DNA of 64,000 nt, from the NCBI RefSeq assembly GCF_030490285.1, contig NZ_CP129884.1, positions 124,001-188,000 of the forward strand, written 5' to 3'. The position numbers and the translations under genes were made by a program. Below are positions 1 to 10,357 of this stretch, in pieces. This DNA is from Methylomonas montana. GTDB taxonomy: Bacteria > Pseudomonadota > Gammaproteobacteria > Methylococcales > Methylomonadaceae. How positions within the stretch are numbered: position 1 is the stretch's first letter; each line of letters starts with the position of its first letter. The notes under the pieces were generated by a model. The model saw only the letters and a program-made list of their open reading frames with translations. It was not told the origin of the DNA and ran no database searches.

Positions 1-159
1 GCCCTCGGCTGCGGGTAAGGCTGTAATAGGTGTTTTTTCGTTACTGGCGCAGCCGGTAAGCTGGCTAATTAACACAGCCGCCAACAACTGACTCAGCAGT
101 AAAAAAGTTCGGCAGTGAGTGCGAAAAATGGACATCGGTGTTATCGACAACAAAATCAT
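1..159 (-). CDS. lipoprotein, N-terminal part only (cut by window edge)
   Basis: Reading the minus strand from an ATG at 159 (or the in-frame ATG at 135) gives a signal peptide: positively charged start (RTHCR), a hydrophobic stretch rich in Leu, Ala and Val, then the lipobox LTGC followed by ASNEK. This marks a protein exported by Sec and lipid-anchored through the cysteine. Only about 50 residues are inside the window, so the mature function cannot be told. No clear ribosome-binding site precedes either ATG; a TATAAT on the minus strand at 170-175 is close upstream, which would favour the shorter start at 135. The gene continues beyond base 1. Confidence 0.6.
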   Translation of the reverse strand, partial: MILLSITPMSIFRTHCRTFLLLSQLLAAVLISQLTGCASNEKTPITALPAAEG

Positions 160-337
160 CAGTTTGCATATTATAGACAGCCTATTTGTCGCGCGCGCTG
201 TTTATTGCATATCCCACTCCAAACCGGTCCTCCATTCCGATACGATTAAGCTAGGGGTGAACGACGGCTATTGAAAATGGCGAATTGTGCAGTCGACCCG
301 ACCGCCTAACTTGGCATAACGCTTATGCCTGGGCGGC

Positions 338-610
338 TTTCGCCGTCGCCCCGAAGGCTTACTCGGCATCGAAGGGGCACTTCGGAAGATCGGCGGGATA
401 CTTCCGAAGTACCCCTTAGACCTTCCGGGCGACCTCGTCGAGTTTCCGAAGTACCCCGGCGATATTCGTAAGTACCCGGTCGATCTTTTGTTCATCCACG
501 CCGACCTTTTTAGGTTCCAAGTCGATCTTCCGCTAATCCAGGTCGAGTTTTTTAAGTATCAAGCCAATGCTAGGTACTATCAGGCCGATTATTTGAGAGT
601 CCAAGTAAGG
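338..610. repeat. degenerate 21-base tandem repeat, about 13 units
   Basis: Cutting the sequence every 21 bases from 380 gives units starting 380, 401, 422, 443, 464, 485, 506, 527, 548, 569 and 590. Most begin with CTTCCG-like bases (plus strand), carry AAGTACC or a variant in the middle and end GTCGAT or similar. Two more weak units extend back to 338. The units differ at many positions, so this is an old expansion. The period equals seven codons, which fits the coiled-coil reading on the minus strand. Confidence 0.55.
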
Positions 611-721
611 CGAAACGGGAAATAAACTATCATCCGCTATCGAAGCGTTAGTGCTGGACCGGCGGGTGTCGACCCCTTTGAGACATTCGGATATAGATTT
701 AAACATCCCAATAGCGGTCAT
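359..721 (-). pseudogene. decayed coiled-coil gene built of 21-base (heptad) repeats
   Basis: From an ATG at 721 the minus strand encodes 62 residues ending LILKKLDLD before a TAG at 533-535. Beyond that stop the same frame keeps a regular seven-residue pattern (IDLEPKK, VGVDEQK, IDRVLTN, IAGVLRK, LDEVARK) through a second stop at 416-418 to a third at 359-361. The heptads have hydrophobic residues at positions 1 and 4-5 and lysines at the end, as in a coiled coil or a tail-fibre-like stalk. At DNA level the period is exactly 21 bases between about 338 and 610. I read this as a gene broken by at least two in-frame stops; a sequencing artefact is less likely because two separate stops are involved. 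It lies 20 bases downstream of the gene at 742-1812 on the same strand. Product family unknown. Confidence 0.45.
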
Positions 722-741
722 TTGAATGGTAACCTCTGATT

Positions 742-1812
742 TTACCGACCTACGCCGCTTTCCGCACGGGGTCGGCGGGATGATTGGGCGGGTTTAGCTT
801 GATTTATTTTATTTACGAGAATGTTTTGCTGCTGCTGAGTAATTAGTAGTTCTTTTAATATCTGAGTTTGCTCTGCCGCGATCTTACTATCATTTTCTTT
901 TTGATTGAGCGATAAGCTATTTGACTTTTCGGACTGTTTGGACTCTTCAATTGAATGATATAGAGAGTAAGCGCTTACCCCTAATGATAAAACACCGACT
1001 ATTACTGATAATGCCAATGTCCACATAGCTATGTGAATATTTTTTTCCTGGCTTTTTTCATCCTGTTTTTGTTTTAATCTAATGTCGATTAAAGCACTTG
1101 TTACAGCATCGTTGATGCCTCCAATCAAAGTAGCCATTGTGTTTGTCGTTTCATTAAGTGAATCAACTCTTTTGGTTTGCTCAATTACTGCCGTTAATAC
1201 CTTTTTAATTGGCATATTTGCATAATCGATCTTAGGCATTGAAATAGAAGGACCGCTGATCGACAAGTTGCCCGCGACCATTGCTTGTAGTCGTTTGGTA
1301 GTATCCGCATTCTTTATAAAAAGTCCTTTTGTGTATTCTGAAATATCCCCTCCCAATTTATCTATTATTTTTTTTGTAAAATCTCTATTTTCAGCGATTT
1401 GTATCCGGATTATACTAGCAAGCTTGGCTGTAGGATCTAGTGGATTATTATTGTCATCAGTGCTGATTTCTTGTTTATCGTTTTCTAAAAAAGTCTTCGC
1501 AAATAATTGAATATCTCTTTCGGTAAGTTTATTCCCTTCAATAGCATTTAAAGACGTGTCTGGTTGTTTACCATCAATTGTTGAATCTGTTGCTACCGCA
1601 AGCAATAGAGATTTGACTAATTCGTTATCACTGATTTCTAGATTTGGTGATATTTTGGTTAGGACCCCTACTGACAGATACCCAGTTTTTATTTTCAAGA
1701 TACCTAAATTTTCAGTCTTTAAAGTAAAAGGCGGGGGAGCGCCAGGTATAGAAAGTGTTTTTTTGGGAGTTGCTCCGCTTATGAAGTTTTCTTTTTCTGA
1801 CATATTGGTCAT
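742..1812 (-). CDS. hypothetical membrane protein with C-terminal coiled coil
   Basis: Family not recognised. I chose the ATG at 1812 because it is preceded by AAGGAA about ten bases upstream; the frame is open further upstream but only with non-ATG starts. The 356-residue product has a hydrophilic N-terminal region of about 260 residues with mixed alpha/beta character, a single strong membrane segment near residues 265-287 (WTLALSVIVGVLSLGVSAYSL), then a polar, Gln/Lys/Glu-rich tail that would form a coiled coil and a basic C-terminus (SSRRPRAESG). The gene is clearly richer in A+T than its neighbours, which suggests acquisition by transfer. It sits next to the broken heptad-repeat frame, so both may be parts of one accessory locus. 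Confidence 0.6.
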   Translation of the reverse strand: MTNMSEKENFISGATPKKTLSIPGAPPPFTLKTENLGILKIKTGYLSVGVLTKISPNLEISDNELVKSLLLAVATDSTIDGKQPDTSLNAIEGNKLTERDIQLFAKTFLENDKQEISTDDNNNPLDPTAKLASIIRIQIAENRDFTKKIIDKLGGDISEYTKGLFIKNADTTKRLQAMVAGNLSISGPSISMPKIDYANMPIKKVLTAVIEQTKRVDSLNETTNTMATLIGGINDAVTSALIDIRLKQKQDEKSQEKNIHIAMWTLALSVIVGVLSLGVSAYSLYHSIEESKQSEKSNSLSLNQKENDSKIAAEQTQILKELLITQQQQNILVNKINQAKPAQSSRRPRAESGVGR

Positions 1813-2131
1813 TTTTAAATATTTCCTTATTACAAGATGGAGTTCTGCAAACTTTAATTTTTCCAACTACGAATAATTCGCAACTTTCGAGAGAGCAGCG
1901 GGTAAGTAGTACTATCCTTTTCACTCATGGATGATAATTTTCACATATTAATTGATTTTTGAAGCAGTCAGTCGCGACCGACAGAAATTGGCCGCACCAA
2001 GGCGTTCAAAATCTGGCTGTTTTTGTATGTGAATCAAATCATCAGCAAGGCATCAATCGACAAGCCGAGCCGGAACGGCTAATACCGACCAGTCGATAGG
2101 CCGTTACACGCCAACATCGTTTGTTTTCTCG
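1813..2131. other. intergenic, no convincing gene
   Basis: This 319-base gap separates the AT-rich accessory gene from dinB. The left part stays AT-rich like the gene at 742-1812 and would hold that gene's promoter; the right part has the G+C content of the rest of the window. A stem (TTCTCGTC at 2126-2133 with GACGAGAA at 2139-2146) overlaps the dinB stop codon but has no T-run on the minus strand, so it is only a weak terminator candidate. A minus-strand frame at 1712-1924 has no recognisable product. Confidence 0.5.
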
Positions 2132-3220
2132 TCAAAGCGACGAGAATAAATCCAATTGCCGATAGCGTGTCACGGTGTCGCTGCGCTTCAGGCCGGACAG
2201 TGTCACGCCCAGCAGTCGAACTTTACTGGCGCCGACTCCGGTGTTTTTCAGCAGTTCGGCCAGTAACAGTCTAGTGGTCGGACTGTCGCCGATAGGTTCC
2301 GCCAGGGTACGGCCACGGGTAATCTGCACAAAATTTTGGTATTTGATTTTGATGGTGAGCGTATAAGCCGTCATCTGCTTCTCGGCCAGTCTGAGCAGGG
2401 CTTTTTGCAACAAATCTTGCAAGTGGCGAAGTATTGTCGGCAAGTCAGCGATGTCGTTGTCGAAAGTGGTCTCGATGCCCACCGATTTGCGTGCCCGATC
2501 CGAATTGACTGGACGTTGGTCGATACCCCGTGCGATATCGTAATAGTGTTGCGCGGCTTTGCCGAAATGCCTTTGCAACTCTGCTAGCGGCATCTGTTTT
2601 AAATCCTTGCCGGTCGTGATGCCCAAATCGTGCATTTTCTGCTCGGTTGCGCGGCCGATGCCGTGAAATTTACCGATAGCCAGCTTTTCGACGAATTCTG
2701 CGCCTTGCTCGGGGGGAATCAGATACAAGCCGTCCGGCTTGCCGAGGTCGGAGGCGATTTTGGCCAGAAATTTATTGTAGGAAATGCCGGCGGATGCAAC
2801 TAACTGGGTTTGCCGGCGTATCTCTAGTTTGATGTGCTTGGCCAGCAAAGTCGCGGAGCCTTGGTAAAGCTCGTTATCGCTGACGTCGAGATAAGCTTCG
2901 TCCAGCGACAAGGGTTCGAAATGCTGGCAATAACGGGCAAAAATACCACGGATCATCTCCGACGCTTCCTTGTAAATCTCAAAACGCGGCTTGACGAAAA
3001 TGGCTTGCGGGCATAGCCGATAGGCATGAGAAGAAGGCATGGCCGAGTGTATGCCGAACTGGCGAGCTTCGTAGCTGCAAGTAGCAACGACGCCGCGGGA
3101 ATCGGGTTTGCCGCCGACGATAATGGGCTTATGACGGTATTGGGGATGGTCGCGCTGTTCGACCGCGGCATAAAATGCATCCATGTCGATGTGGATGATT
3201 TTACGCGGCGCCGGCTCCAT
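2132..3220 (-). CDS. dinB: DNA polymerase IV
   Basis: Y-family translesion polymerase that copies damaged templates and lacks proofreading. The 362-residue protein has the family's order: catalytic start IIHIDMDAFYAAVEQ near residues 8-22 with the metal-binding aspartate, the second acidic motif SLDEAYLDV near residue 107, helix-hairpin-helix thumb (GIGRATEQKMHDLGI) near residue 185, and the little-finger domain in the C-terminal third. The C-terminus ends in QLDLF followed by SSL, a beta-clamp-binding-like motif (QLDLF). It is the last gene of a tight minus-strand run with DUF4389 (6 bases away) and DUF2333 genes, so it is probably co-transcribed with two membrane proteins rather than only from its own SOS promoter. 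Confidence 0.95.
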   Translation of the reverse strand: MEPAPRKIIHIDMDAFYAAVEQRDHPQYRHKPIIVGGKPDSRGVVATCSYEARQFGIHSAMPSSHAYRLCPQAIFVKPRFEIYKEASEMIRGIFARYCQHFEPLSLDEAYLDVSDNELYQGSATLLAKHIKLEIRRQTQLVASAGISYNKFLAKIASDLGKPDGLYLIPPEQGAEFVEKLAIGKFHGIGRATEQKMHDLGITTGKDLKQMPLAELQRHFGKAAQHYYDIARGIDQRPVNSDRARKSVGIETTFDNDIADLPTILRHLQDLLQKALLRLAEKQMTAYTLTIKIKYQNFVQITRGRTLAEPIGDSPTTRLLLAELLKNTGVGASKVRLLGVTLSGLKRSDTVTRYRQLDLFSSL

Positions 3221-3226
3221 AAAGGT

Positions 3227-3529
3227 TTACTGCTTGTCGAGCAATTCCAATTTGGCGGTTTCGTTCCAATCGGAGAACGGAAATGGCAGTTGTTCGGTAT
3301 TGAAGGTCAAGAATAACAAGATATGGTAATGGTAGGTCGACAGGCTGCGGCCAAAATTAAGGATGTTGGCGTTAGCGTCGCCGGTGAATAGCACCGAACC
3401 GACCTGCAACAGAATGACCAGCCATAACAACAGCTTAACCAGGCTGTCGATGGCGGCGAAGATCAGCATGAAGATGATGCGCTTCCAGGTCTCGATTTTT
3501 TTCAGGTTTTCGTTGATTTGTTCCTGCAT
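3227..3529 (-). CDS. DUF4389 family membrane protein
   Basis: Small integral membrane protein of 100 residues. A charged N-terminus (MQEQINENLKKIETWKR) precedes two hydrophobic helices near residues 17-47, then the family signature near residues 65-85: RSLSTYHYHILLFLTFNT followed by LPFPFSDW. The function of this family is not known. It sits 7 bases after the DUF2333 gene and 6 bases before dinB on the same strand, so the three form an operon. Confidence 0.8.
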   Translation of the reverse strand: MQEQINENLKKIETWKRIIFMLIFAAIDSLVKLLLWLVILLQVGSVLFTGDANANILNFGRSLSTYHYHILLFLTFNTEQLPFPFSDWNETAKLELLDKQ

Positions 3530-3536
3530 GACGGTA

Positions 3537-4559
3537 TTAACCTCTGTTCATCACGTCCCGCAAGTCCAGCGCCGCGGCGTTGGCGCGGGCAATATAGTTA
3601 GCCATGGCCAGCGAGTAGTTAGCGAATATGCCGAAACCGTCGCCGTTTAGAACCACCGGGCTAAGGGTTGGCGACAAGGCGTTTTCCAGCGCCTGGATCA
3701 TATTGTCCAAGGTGTTCATCGCCCGCTTATCCAGCAAAATGTCGGAAAAGTCGTGCTTGATGGCTTTCAGAATATGCAAAAGCGCCCAACAGGAGCCGCG
3801 CGCTTCGTAAAATACGTTATCGATCTCCATCCAAGGCGTCTGGCCGATGGTCGGCATGTTGATGTCGATCGGATTGGAGGGGTCGCCGTGAGTGGCGCCA
3901 GAAAACTTGTCGGTACTGGCCGCCAAACGCGTGGAGAGACCGCCCAGCCGTTTAATCACGACCTCGGTGTATTGCCACAGGTTGTCTGCCCTGGAGTGAA
4001 ACTGTGCCGCTTTGGAGGTGGAAGACGGGTTTTGCAGGCGCGTCATGTAATCATGCAGCGACTCGATGCCTTTGACATATTCCGACTCGGTGGACGGTAG
4101 TGCCCACGAATTACGTTCGTAGTAAAAATAAGGCTCGGCTTTTGCCAAATCCGGATCTTCCGCGGATTGCGACTGGTCGCGGGCGAAGTGGTTCCGCAAG
4201 GCGGTGGTGCCGTCGCGTAGCATCACTAGTGCGCCGTACTCGAAGTTTTGAATGTTATCGCAGAACAGTCCGGGGGGGGCCACGTCATTGGACAGATAGC
4301 CGCCGGATTTGAACAGTATCACGTCGGCGATATGTGCCAGGGTGTTGGCATATACATAGCCGATCGGCATTTGATCGGTATGGGTGACGTTCATGCGCTC
4401 GATTGCTTCATCCTGAACGCTGAATTGTTCTGGTTCGCGGCTCCACCATTCTCCCAGTACCAGCATGACCACGACGACGATGCCTATCAGCGTACCAAAG
4501 CCCCAGAGAATGCCCTTCGACTTTGCGTCGTCTTCAAGTGCGAATGAATTGTCTGACAT
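3537..4559 (-). CDS. DUF2333 family protein
   Basis: 340-residue protein with one N-terminal membrane anchor near residues 17-40 (WGFGTLIGIVVVVMLVLGEWW) and a large soluble domain that would lie in the periplasm. Family features include VTHTDQMPIGYVYANTLAHI near residue 54 and DNIQNFEYGALVMLRDGTTALRN written here as separate parts (NIQNFEYG, ALVMLRDG). The family has no known activity. It is the first gene of the DUF2333-DUF4389-dinB run; the gap to ycgL upstream is 85 bases and should hold the promoter. Confidence 0.8.
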   Translation of the reverse strand: MSDNSFALEDDAKSKGILWGFGTLIGIVVVVMLVLGEWWSREPEQFSVQDEAIERMNVTHTDQMPIGYVYANTLAHIADVILFKSGGYLSNDVAPPGLFCDNIQNFEYGALVMLRDGTTALRNHFARDQSQSAEDPDLAKAEPYFYYERNSWALPSTESEYVKGIESLHDYMTRLQNPSSTSKAAQFHSRADNLWQYTEVVIKRLGGLSTRLAASTDKFSGATHGDPSNPIDINMPTIGQTPWMEIDNVFYEARGSCWALLHILKAIKHDFSDILLDKRAMNTLDNMIQALENALSPTLSPVVLNGDGFGIFANYSLAMANYIARANAAALDLRDVMNRG

Positions 4560-4644
4560 GTGTTACTTATCCAGGTGTGAATAAAAAGGACGAATCGGCT
4601 GAATGCTGCCCATGTTAGCACGGATTATTGTACTGGGCTCGCTT

Positions 4645-4917
4645 TCAGTGTAGCTGTCGGCTGCTTGCCGCTAGCGGCAACGGCATGAGCGATGGCGGCA
4701 TTTGCACAAAAAACCCTTTGTTCCGGATGCTGGCGATGATTTTGCCGGCGTCCTCTCTGGCGAGTTTACGCTGCGGCGTTAAGTGCAGCTCCATGACGAA
4801 TTCCAAACGGCCGAAGCTTTTAAATAAAGCCTCCGGTAGCGCGGAAAAATCGTCTTTTTTATCCAGATACAGGTACAGTTCGTCTTTTTTAAGACTTTTA
4901 TAGATAAAGCAATGCAT
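4645..4917 (-). CDS. ycgL: YcgL domain protein
   Basis: 90-residue cytoplasmic protein with the YcgL (DUF709) pattern: CFIYKSLKKDELYLYLDK at the start, a middle FGRLEFVMELHL and the LAREDAGKIIASIRNKGFF segment near residues 54-72, ending in QMPPS. The fold is a small alpha/beta domain; the role is unknown, though in Pseudomonas and E. coli ycgL lies near RNase D or minC genes. The start is supported by GGAG nine bases before the ATG at 4917. Confidence 0.8.
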   Translation of the reverse strand: MHCFIYKSLKKDELYLYLDKKDDFSALPEALFKSFGRLEFVMELHLTPQRKLAREDAGKIIASIRNKGFFVQMPPSLMPLPLAASSRQLH

Positions 4918-5006
4918 GTAAGCCGCTCCCAGTCACTAATACTGCCAATTCTAACGGTTTTTGTTTAGAATTTTTAGTTCAAGTTTGCCGCGCCCAGCCC
5001 TTTGTC

Positions 5007-5603
5007 ATGGAAAATCGCCCCGCTTCAGAACAATTTTTTAAGATTGCCTGTTACTTCGAAGGTTCATTGGCTTTGGTGGCCTTGGCGCTGGGTTGGTTGG
5101 CGAATGTCTATCCCTTCGAAAATCTGTATTTTTCGGAAGATGGCTTGGCCGGTGGCTTACTGGCTACCTTGCCCTTGGTGTTGCTGTTTTTTGCGATGCA
5201 ACAATTGAGCTATCCGCCGATACAAAAAATTCGCGACTTGTTACTGGAAACCTTGGGTGCCGGTCTGGCATTTCGTCATTGGACCGATATATTGGTGTTG
5301 GCGGGCATTGCCGGGTTTGCCGAAGAAGCTTTGTTCCGCGGTTTCTTGCAACCATGGTTGGAAAACCATTGGGGCGCGCTGGTTGGCTTGTTGTTAAGCA
5401 ATGTGTTGTTCGCGCTGGTGCATGCGGTCACGCCGCTATATACGCTATTGGCGATGTTGATGGGCTTGTACATGGGGGTCATGCTGGATTACGGCGGCGA
5501 ACGCAATTTGCTGGTGCCGATGGTGATTCATGCGGTTTACGATTTTGTGGCTTTTGTTGTTATCCTTCGCGATTATCGTATCCGTCTTAACAGGAGTTTT
5601 TAA
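5007..5603 (+). CDS. CPBP family intramembrane glutamic endopeptidase
   Basis: 198-residue integral membrane protein with about six hydrophobic segments. The family's active-site motifs are present: EEALFRGFLQ (EExxxR type) near residue 110 and FALVHA near residue 140, with a third histidine in MVIHAVYDF near residue 176. Members are ABI/CAAX-type proteases (Rce1-like) whose bacterial substrates are mostly unknown. The stop codon overlaps the start of the next gene (TAATG), so the two membrane proteins are translated together. Confidence 0.85.
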   Translation: MENRPASEQFFKIACYFEGSLALVALALGWLANVYPFENLYFSEDGLAGGLLATLPLVLLFFAMQQLSYPPIQKIRDLLLETLGAGLAFRHWTDILVLAGIAGFAEEALFRGFLQPWLENHWGALVGLLLSNVLFALVHAVTPLYTLLAMLMGLYMGVMLDYGGERNLLVPMVIHAVYDFVAFVVILRDYRIRLNRSF

Positions 5604-6070
5604 TGTCTTTACCGCCCGAGCTATCAGCCGCCAAGCTTCGGCCGCACTGGTTTGTCTGCGCCGCTACTTTATTGTCCTTGGTCGGCTATAACCTCGTTTG
5701 TCACCTGTGGGGCGGCGAGCTGCAACTGGAATGGGATGAGCAACAGCGCGTGCTGATCAGAAGCATCTTGTATGGCGTCGCCATCGTGTTGTTCCCGTTC
5801 GTCAATCTGCTTCGGCATATTCTGTTGCGGCTGAATCAAACCATGCCAGGCTCCAAAACCGCTAGCCAACGTTATCTGCTGTCGATAGTCGTGACTCAAA
5901 GCCTGATCGAGCCGGTCGGCCTGTTCGGTTTAACGATGTTCATGCTCGGCGACGGTTTTAATACCTTATATATCTTTAGCACCATGCATCTACTGGGCAT
6001 CTTCCTGCATAAGCCCAAGTTAAACGAATATTTAGCGATAGAGTCGGCGCTCTCCAACGAAATTAGTTAG
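5603..6070 (+). CDS. hypothetical membrane protein
   Basis: 155 residues with four likely membrane helices (around residues 17-35, 52-72, 90-112 and 118-135). No family was recognised. It starts in the stop codon of the CPBP protease gene, so it is likely translationally coupled and may act with it. An SD-like GGAG lies inside the end of the upstream gene (AACAGGAGTTTTTAATG). It could be a partner or substrate-binding subunit of the protease, but this is only a guess from position. Confidence 0.65.
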   Translation: MSLPPELSAAKLRPHWFVCAATLLSLVGYNLVCHLWGGELQLEWDEQQRVLIRSILYGVAIVLFPFVNLLRHILLRLNQTMPGSKTASQRYLLSIVVTQSLIEPVGLFGLTMFMLGDGFNTLYIFSTMHLLGIFLHKPKLNEYLAIESALSNEIS

Positions 6071-6150
6071 GCGACACAAATCCCGTTGACTATTTCCGAT
6101 TTTTAGGAATACAGGTTAGGTTGTACAATGGCTGGCTTATTTACGATTAG

Positions 6151-7632
<1,482 letters not shown>

Positions 7633-7652
7633 GCCATCCTGGCTTGATTCGC

Positions 7653-7678
7653 CGGGCCTGCGCATCTTGGCAGGCCCG
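7653..7678 (+). terminator. stem-loop after guaB
   Basis: A perfect nine-base stem CGGGCCTGC / GCAGGCCCG with an eight-base loop lies 20 bases after the guaB stop. It is followed only by CTTTAAG, not by a long T-run, so termination may be partial. Confidence 0.5.
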
Positions 7679-7709
7679 CTTTAAGTAAACCAACCATAAC
7701 CCAAACGCA

Positions 7710-8669
7710 ATGTCCGAAACCTCCTCAACGCCCTGCAATCTTTGCGGAAGCCATAATGTCACCGTTTTATCGAATCGTAGCCGGAGCGGCACGGAACTGC
7801 GCACCGTGATCTGCGAACATTGCGGATTGGTATGGAGCGACCCGTTTCCGCATGATCCTCGCCAGTTCTACGAGGAAGACTATCGATTGGTGTACAAAAA
7901 CACTTACGCCCCCAAGGCCAAGCATGTGCTACGTGCCGGCCGTGTCGCCTTGACCCGACATGAAAAAATCAAGCATTTGCTGCACAAACCGCAAACCATG
8001 TTGGATGTCGGAACTGGCGGCGGCGAGTTTGCCTATCTGTTGAAATCATTGGGCCACGACTTGCACGGCATCGAGCCGAACAAGGGCTATGGCCAATATT
8101 CGGCGGCGCAGTACAATTTGAATTTGCAATTCGGTTTTATCCAAGACGCCCAGTTCGACGAGAACAGCTTCGATGTGATTACCATCTGGCATGTGCTGGA
8201 ACATACCGAAGATCCGTTTTTGGTGCTGAACAAATTGCGTAGCTTGCTGAAAACGGACGGCGTGTTGGTGGTGGAAGTGCCAAATATCGAAGCCATTTGC
8301 CAATCGCCTATCAGCACTTTTCACGAGGCGCATTTATACAATTTCAATCTGGCCACACTGCGCAGAATGGGTGAAAAAGCCGGATTGGTCGAAGAGCGGC
8401 ACCTGTTTTCCGAAGATGGCGGTAACGTGACCTTGTTTTTCAAAAAAACCGACGCGTCGAGCCAAGCTGCCGACAATTGGGCGATAGCCGGCAACGCCGA
8501 GCGGATTTCTTCTATCGTGCGTGGTCATACCAATTTGCGCCATTACATGCGGGCCGCGCCATATTTACGTTTCCTGAAACGCATGTCGCGCTCGCTGTTC
8601 GAAAACCGGACCGTGAAAGGTTTCGATAACAACAAAAGCTTGCTCGATCAACTGTACCGGGGATTGTAA
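7710..8669 (+). CDS. class I SAM-dependent methyltransferase with N-terminal zinc site
   Basis: 319 residues. The N-terminus has two CxxC pairs (CNLC near residue 8 and CEHC near residue 35) that would bind zinc, as in the Methyltransf_13/Methyltransf_11 type sugar and small-molecule methyltransferases. The SAM-binding motif I is LDVGTGGGEFAYLL near residue 95, followed by the acidic strand end GIEPN and the motif HVLEHTEDP near residue 155. The substrate cannot be told; similar proteins act on nucleotide sugars or lipid-linked molecules. Its place between guaB and guaA, on the same strand, is unusual. Confidence 0.8.
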   Translation: MSETSSTPCNLCGSHNVTVLSNRSRSGTELRTVICEHCGLVWSDPFPHDPRQFYEEDYRLVYKNTYAPKAKHVLRAGRVALTRHEKIKHLLHKPQTMLDVGTGGGEFAYLLKSLGHDLHGIEPNKGYGQYSAAQYNLNLQFGFIQDAQFDENSFDVITIWHVLEHTEDPFLVLNKLRSLLKTDGVLVVEVPNIEAICQSPISTFHEAHLYNFNLATLRRMGEKAGLVEERHLFSEDGGNVTLFFKKTDASSQAADNWAIAGNAERISSIVRGHTNLRHYMRAAPYLRFLKRMSRSLFENRTVKGFDNNKSLLDQLYRGL

Positions 8670-8739
8670 ACTAAGCTGAATAATCGATTTTTCGGTGGGC
8701 TGTCCCGCCCACCCCACATTTTTGAAAGGTTTTCCCGCC

Positions 8740-10323
8740 ATGTCATCCCCCACCAATATCCATTCCGACAAAATCCTGATTCTCGACTTCGGCTCGCAAT
8801 ACACGCAATTAATTGCCCGCCGCATCCGCGAAATTGGCGTTTATTGCGAAATCTATTCCTGCGATTGCAGCAGCGACGAAATCAAAAACTTCGCCCCAAA
8901 AGGTATTATCCTGTCCGGCGGCCCGGAAACCGTGACCAGCAGTGACACCCCGCGTGCGCCGCAAATCGTTTTCGAACTGGGCATTCCGGTATTGGGTATT
9001 TGCTACGGCATGCAAACCATGGCCGAGCAATTGGGCGGCAAGGTGGAATCTTCCGATCACCGAGAATTCGGCTATGCGCAGATTCGCGCCCGCAGCCATT
9101 CCAAACTGTTGTTGAACATCGAAGACCATACTTCTCCAGAAGGTTACGGCTTGCTGGACGTCTGGATGAGCCACGGCGACCGCGTCGTCGAACTGCCGAC
9201 CGGTTTTAAACTGATTGCCAGTTCCGACGGCGCGCCAATCGCCGGCATCGCTGACGAAGACAAAAATTTCTATGCGCTGCAATTCCATCCGGAAGTGACC
9301 CACACCAAACAGGGCGGCCGAATTTTGAGCCGTTTTGTGTTGGAAATCTGCGATTGTCAGGCATTGTGGAACGCCAGCAATATCATCGAAGACAGCATCA
9401 AGGCCGTCCGCGAAAAAGTCGGCAGCGACCAAGTCATTTTGGGTTTGTCCGGCGGGGTCGATTCCTCGGTGGTTGCGGCGCTATTGCACAAAGCCATCGG
9501 CGAGCAATTAACTTGCGTGTTTGTCGACACCGGTCTGCTGCGCTTGCATGAAGGCGACCAAGTGATGGCAATGTTTGCCCAGCACATGGGCATCAAGGTG
9601 ATTCGTGTCGATGCTGAAGCCCGATACTTGGGAGCGCTAGCCGGCGTCAACGATCCTGAAGCCAAACGTAAAATCATCGGCGGACTGTTCGTGGAAATCT
9701 TTGACGAAGAAGCTGGCAAACTGACCGATGCCAAATGGCTGGCGCAAGGCACCATCTACCCGGACGTGATCGAATCGGCCGGCGCTAAGAGCGGCAAGGC
9801 CCATCTGATCAAGTCGCATCACAATGTCGGCGGCCTGCCGGAGAACATGACGCTGAAATTGGTAGAGCCGTTACGCGAACTGTTCAAGGACGAAGTCCGC
9901 AAGCTAGGTTTGGAGCTGGGCCTGCCGGCCGACATGATCTTCCGCCACCCTTTTCCCGGGCCGGGCCTGGGTGTACGCATCCTTGGCGAAGTCAAAAAAC
10001 AATACGCCGACTTATTGCGCCAAGCCGACGCGATATTCATCGAGGAATTGTACCGCCATGATCTCTACGATAAAGTCAGCCAGGCCTTTGCCGTGTTCCT
10101 GCCGGTTAAATCGGTCGGCGTGATGGGTGACGGCCGAAAATACGACTACGTCGTCGCGATCCGCGCGGTGGAAACCATCGATTTCATGACCGCGCGCTGG
10201 GCACATCTGCCTTATGATTTCCTGGACTTGATCTCAAGACGCATCATCAACGAAGTGGCTGGTATTTCCCGGGTAACTTACGACATATCCGGCAAGCCGC
10301 CGGCTACGATTGAGTGGGAATAG
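8740..10323 (+). CDS. guaA: GMP synthase (glutamine-hydrolysing)
   Basis: Converts XMP to GMP using ATP and glutamine. I chose the ATG at 8740 (GAAAGG ten bases upstream), giving 527 residues, close to the family's 525. The N-terminal glutamine amidotransferase domain carries [15 protein letters not shown], the nucleophile loop GICYGMQ near residue 85 and the histidine/glutamate pair in [11 protein letters not shown] near residue 180. The ATP-pyrophosphatase domain starts with the P-loop [15 protein letters not shown] near residue 235, and the dimerisation domain ends with the XMP-binding lysine region and PPATIEWE. With guaB upstream it completes the two-step IMP to GMP pathway. Confidence 0.97.
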   Translation: MSSPTNIHSDKILILDFGSQYTQLIARRIREIGVYCEIYSCDCSSDEIKNFAPKGIILSGGPETVTSSDTPRAPQIVFELGIPVLGICYGMQTMAEQLGGKVESSDHREFGYAQIRARSHSKLLLNIEDHTSPEGYGLLDVWMSHGDRVVELPTGFKLIASSDGAPIAGIADEDKNFYALQFHPEVTHTKQGGRILSRFVLEICDCQALWNASNIIEDSIKAVREKVGSDQVILGLSGGVDSSVVAALLHKAIGEQLTCVFVDTGLLRLHEGDQVMAMFAQHMGIKVIRVDAEARYLGALAGVNDPEAKRKIIGGLFVEIFDEEAGKLTDAKWLAQGTIYPDVIESAGAKSGKAHLIKSHHNVGGLPENMTLKLVEPLRELFKDEVRKLGLELGLPADMIFRHPFPGPGLGVRILGEVKKQYADLLRQADAIFIEELYRHDLYDKVSQAFAVFLPVKSVGVMGDGRKYDYVVAIRAVETIDFMTARWAHLPYDFLDLISRRIINEVAGISRVTYDISGKPPATIEWE

Positions 10324-10357
10324 AAATCAGGCAAAAGACGCAAGACTAATACCCCAT

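Noticed and set aside
338-610. CRISPR-like array because of regular spacing
   Set aside because: The period of 21 bases is too short for repeat plus spacer, units are degenerate throughout and no cas gene is near; the seven-codon coiled-coil reading explains the rhythm.
1712-1924. Minus-strand frame with several cysteines as a zinc-finger protein
   Set aside because: It overlaps the start of the gene at 742-1812 in another frame and the cysteine spacing does not fit a known ribbon.
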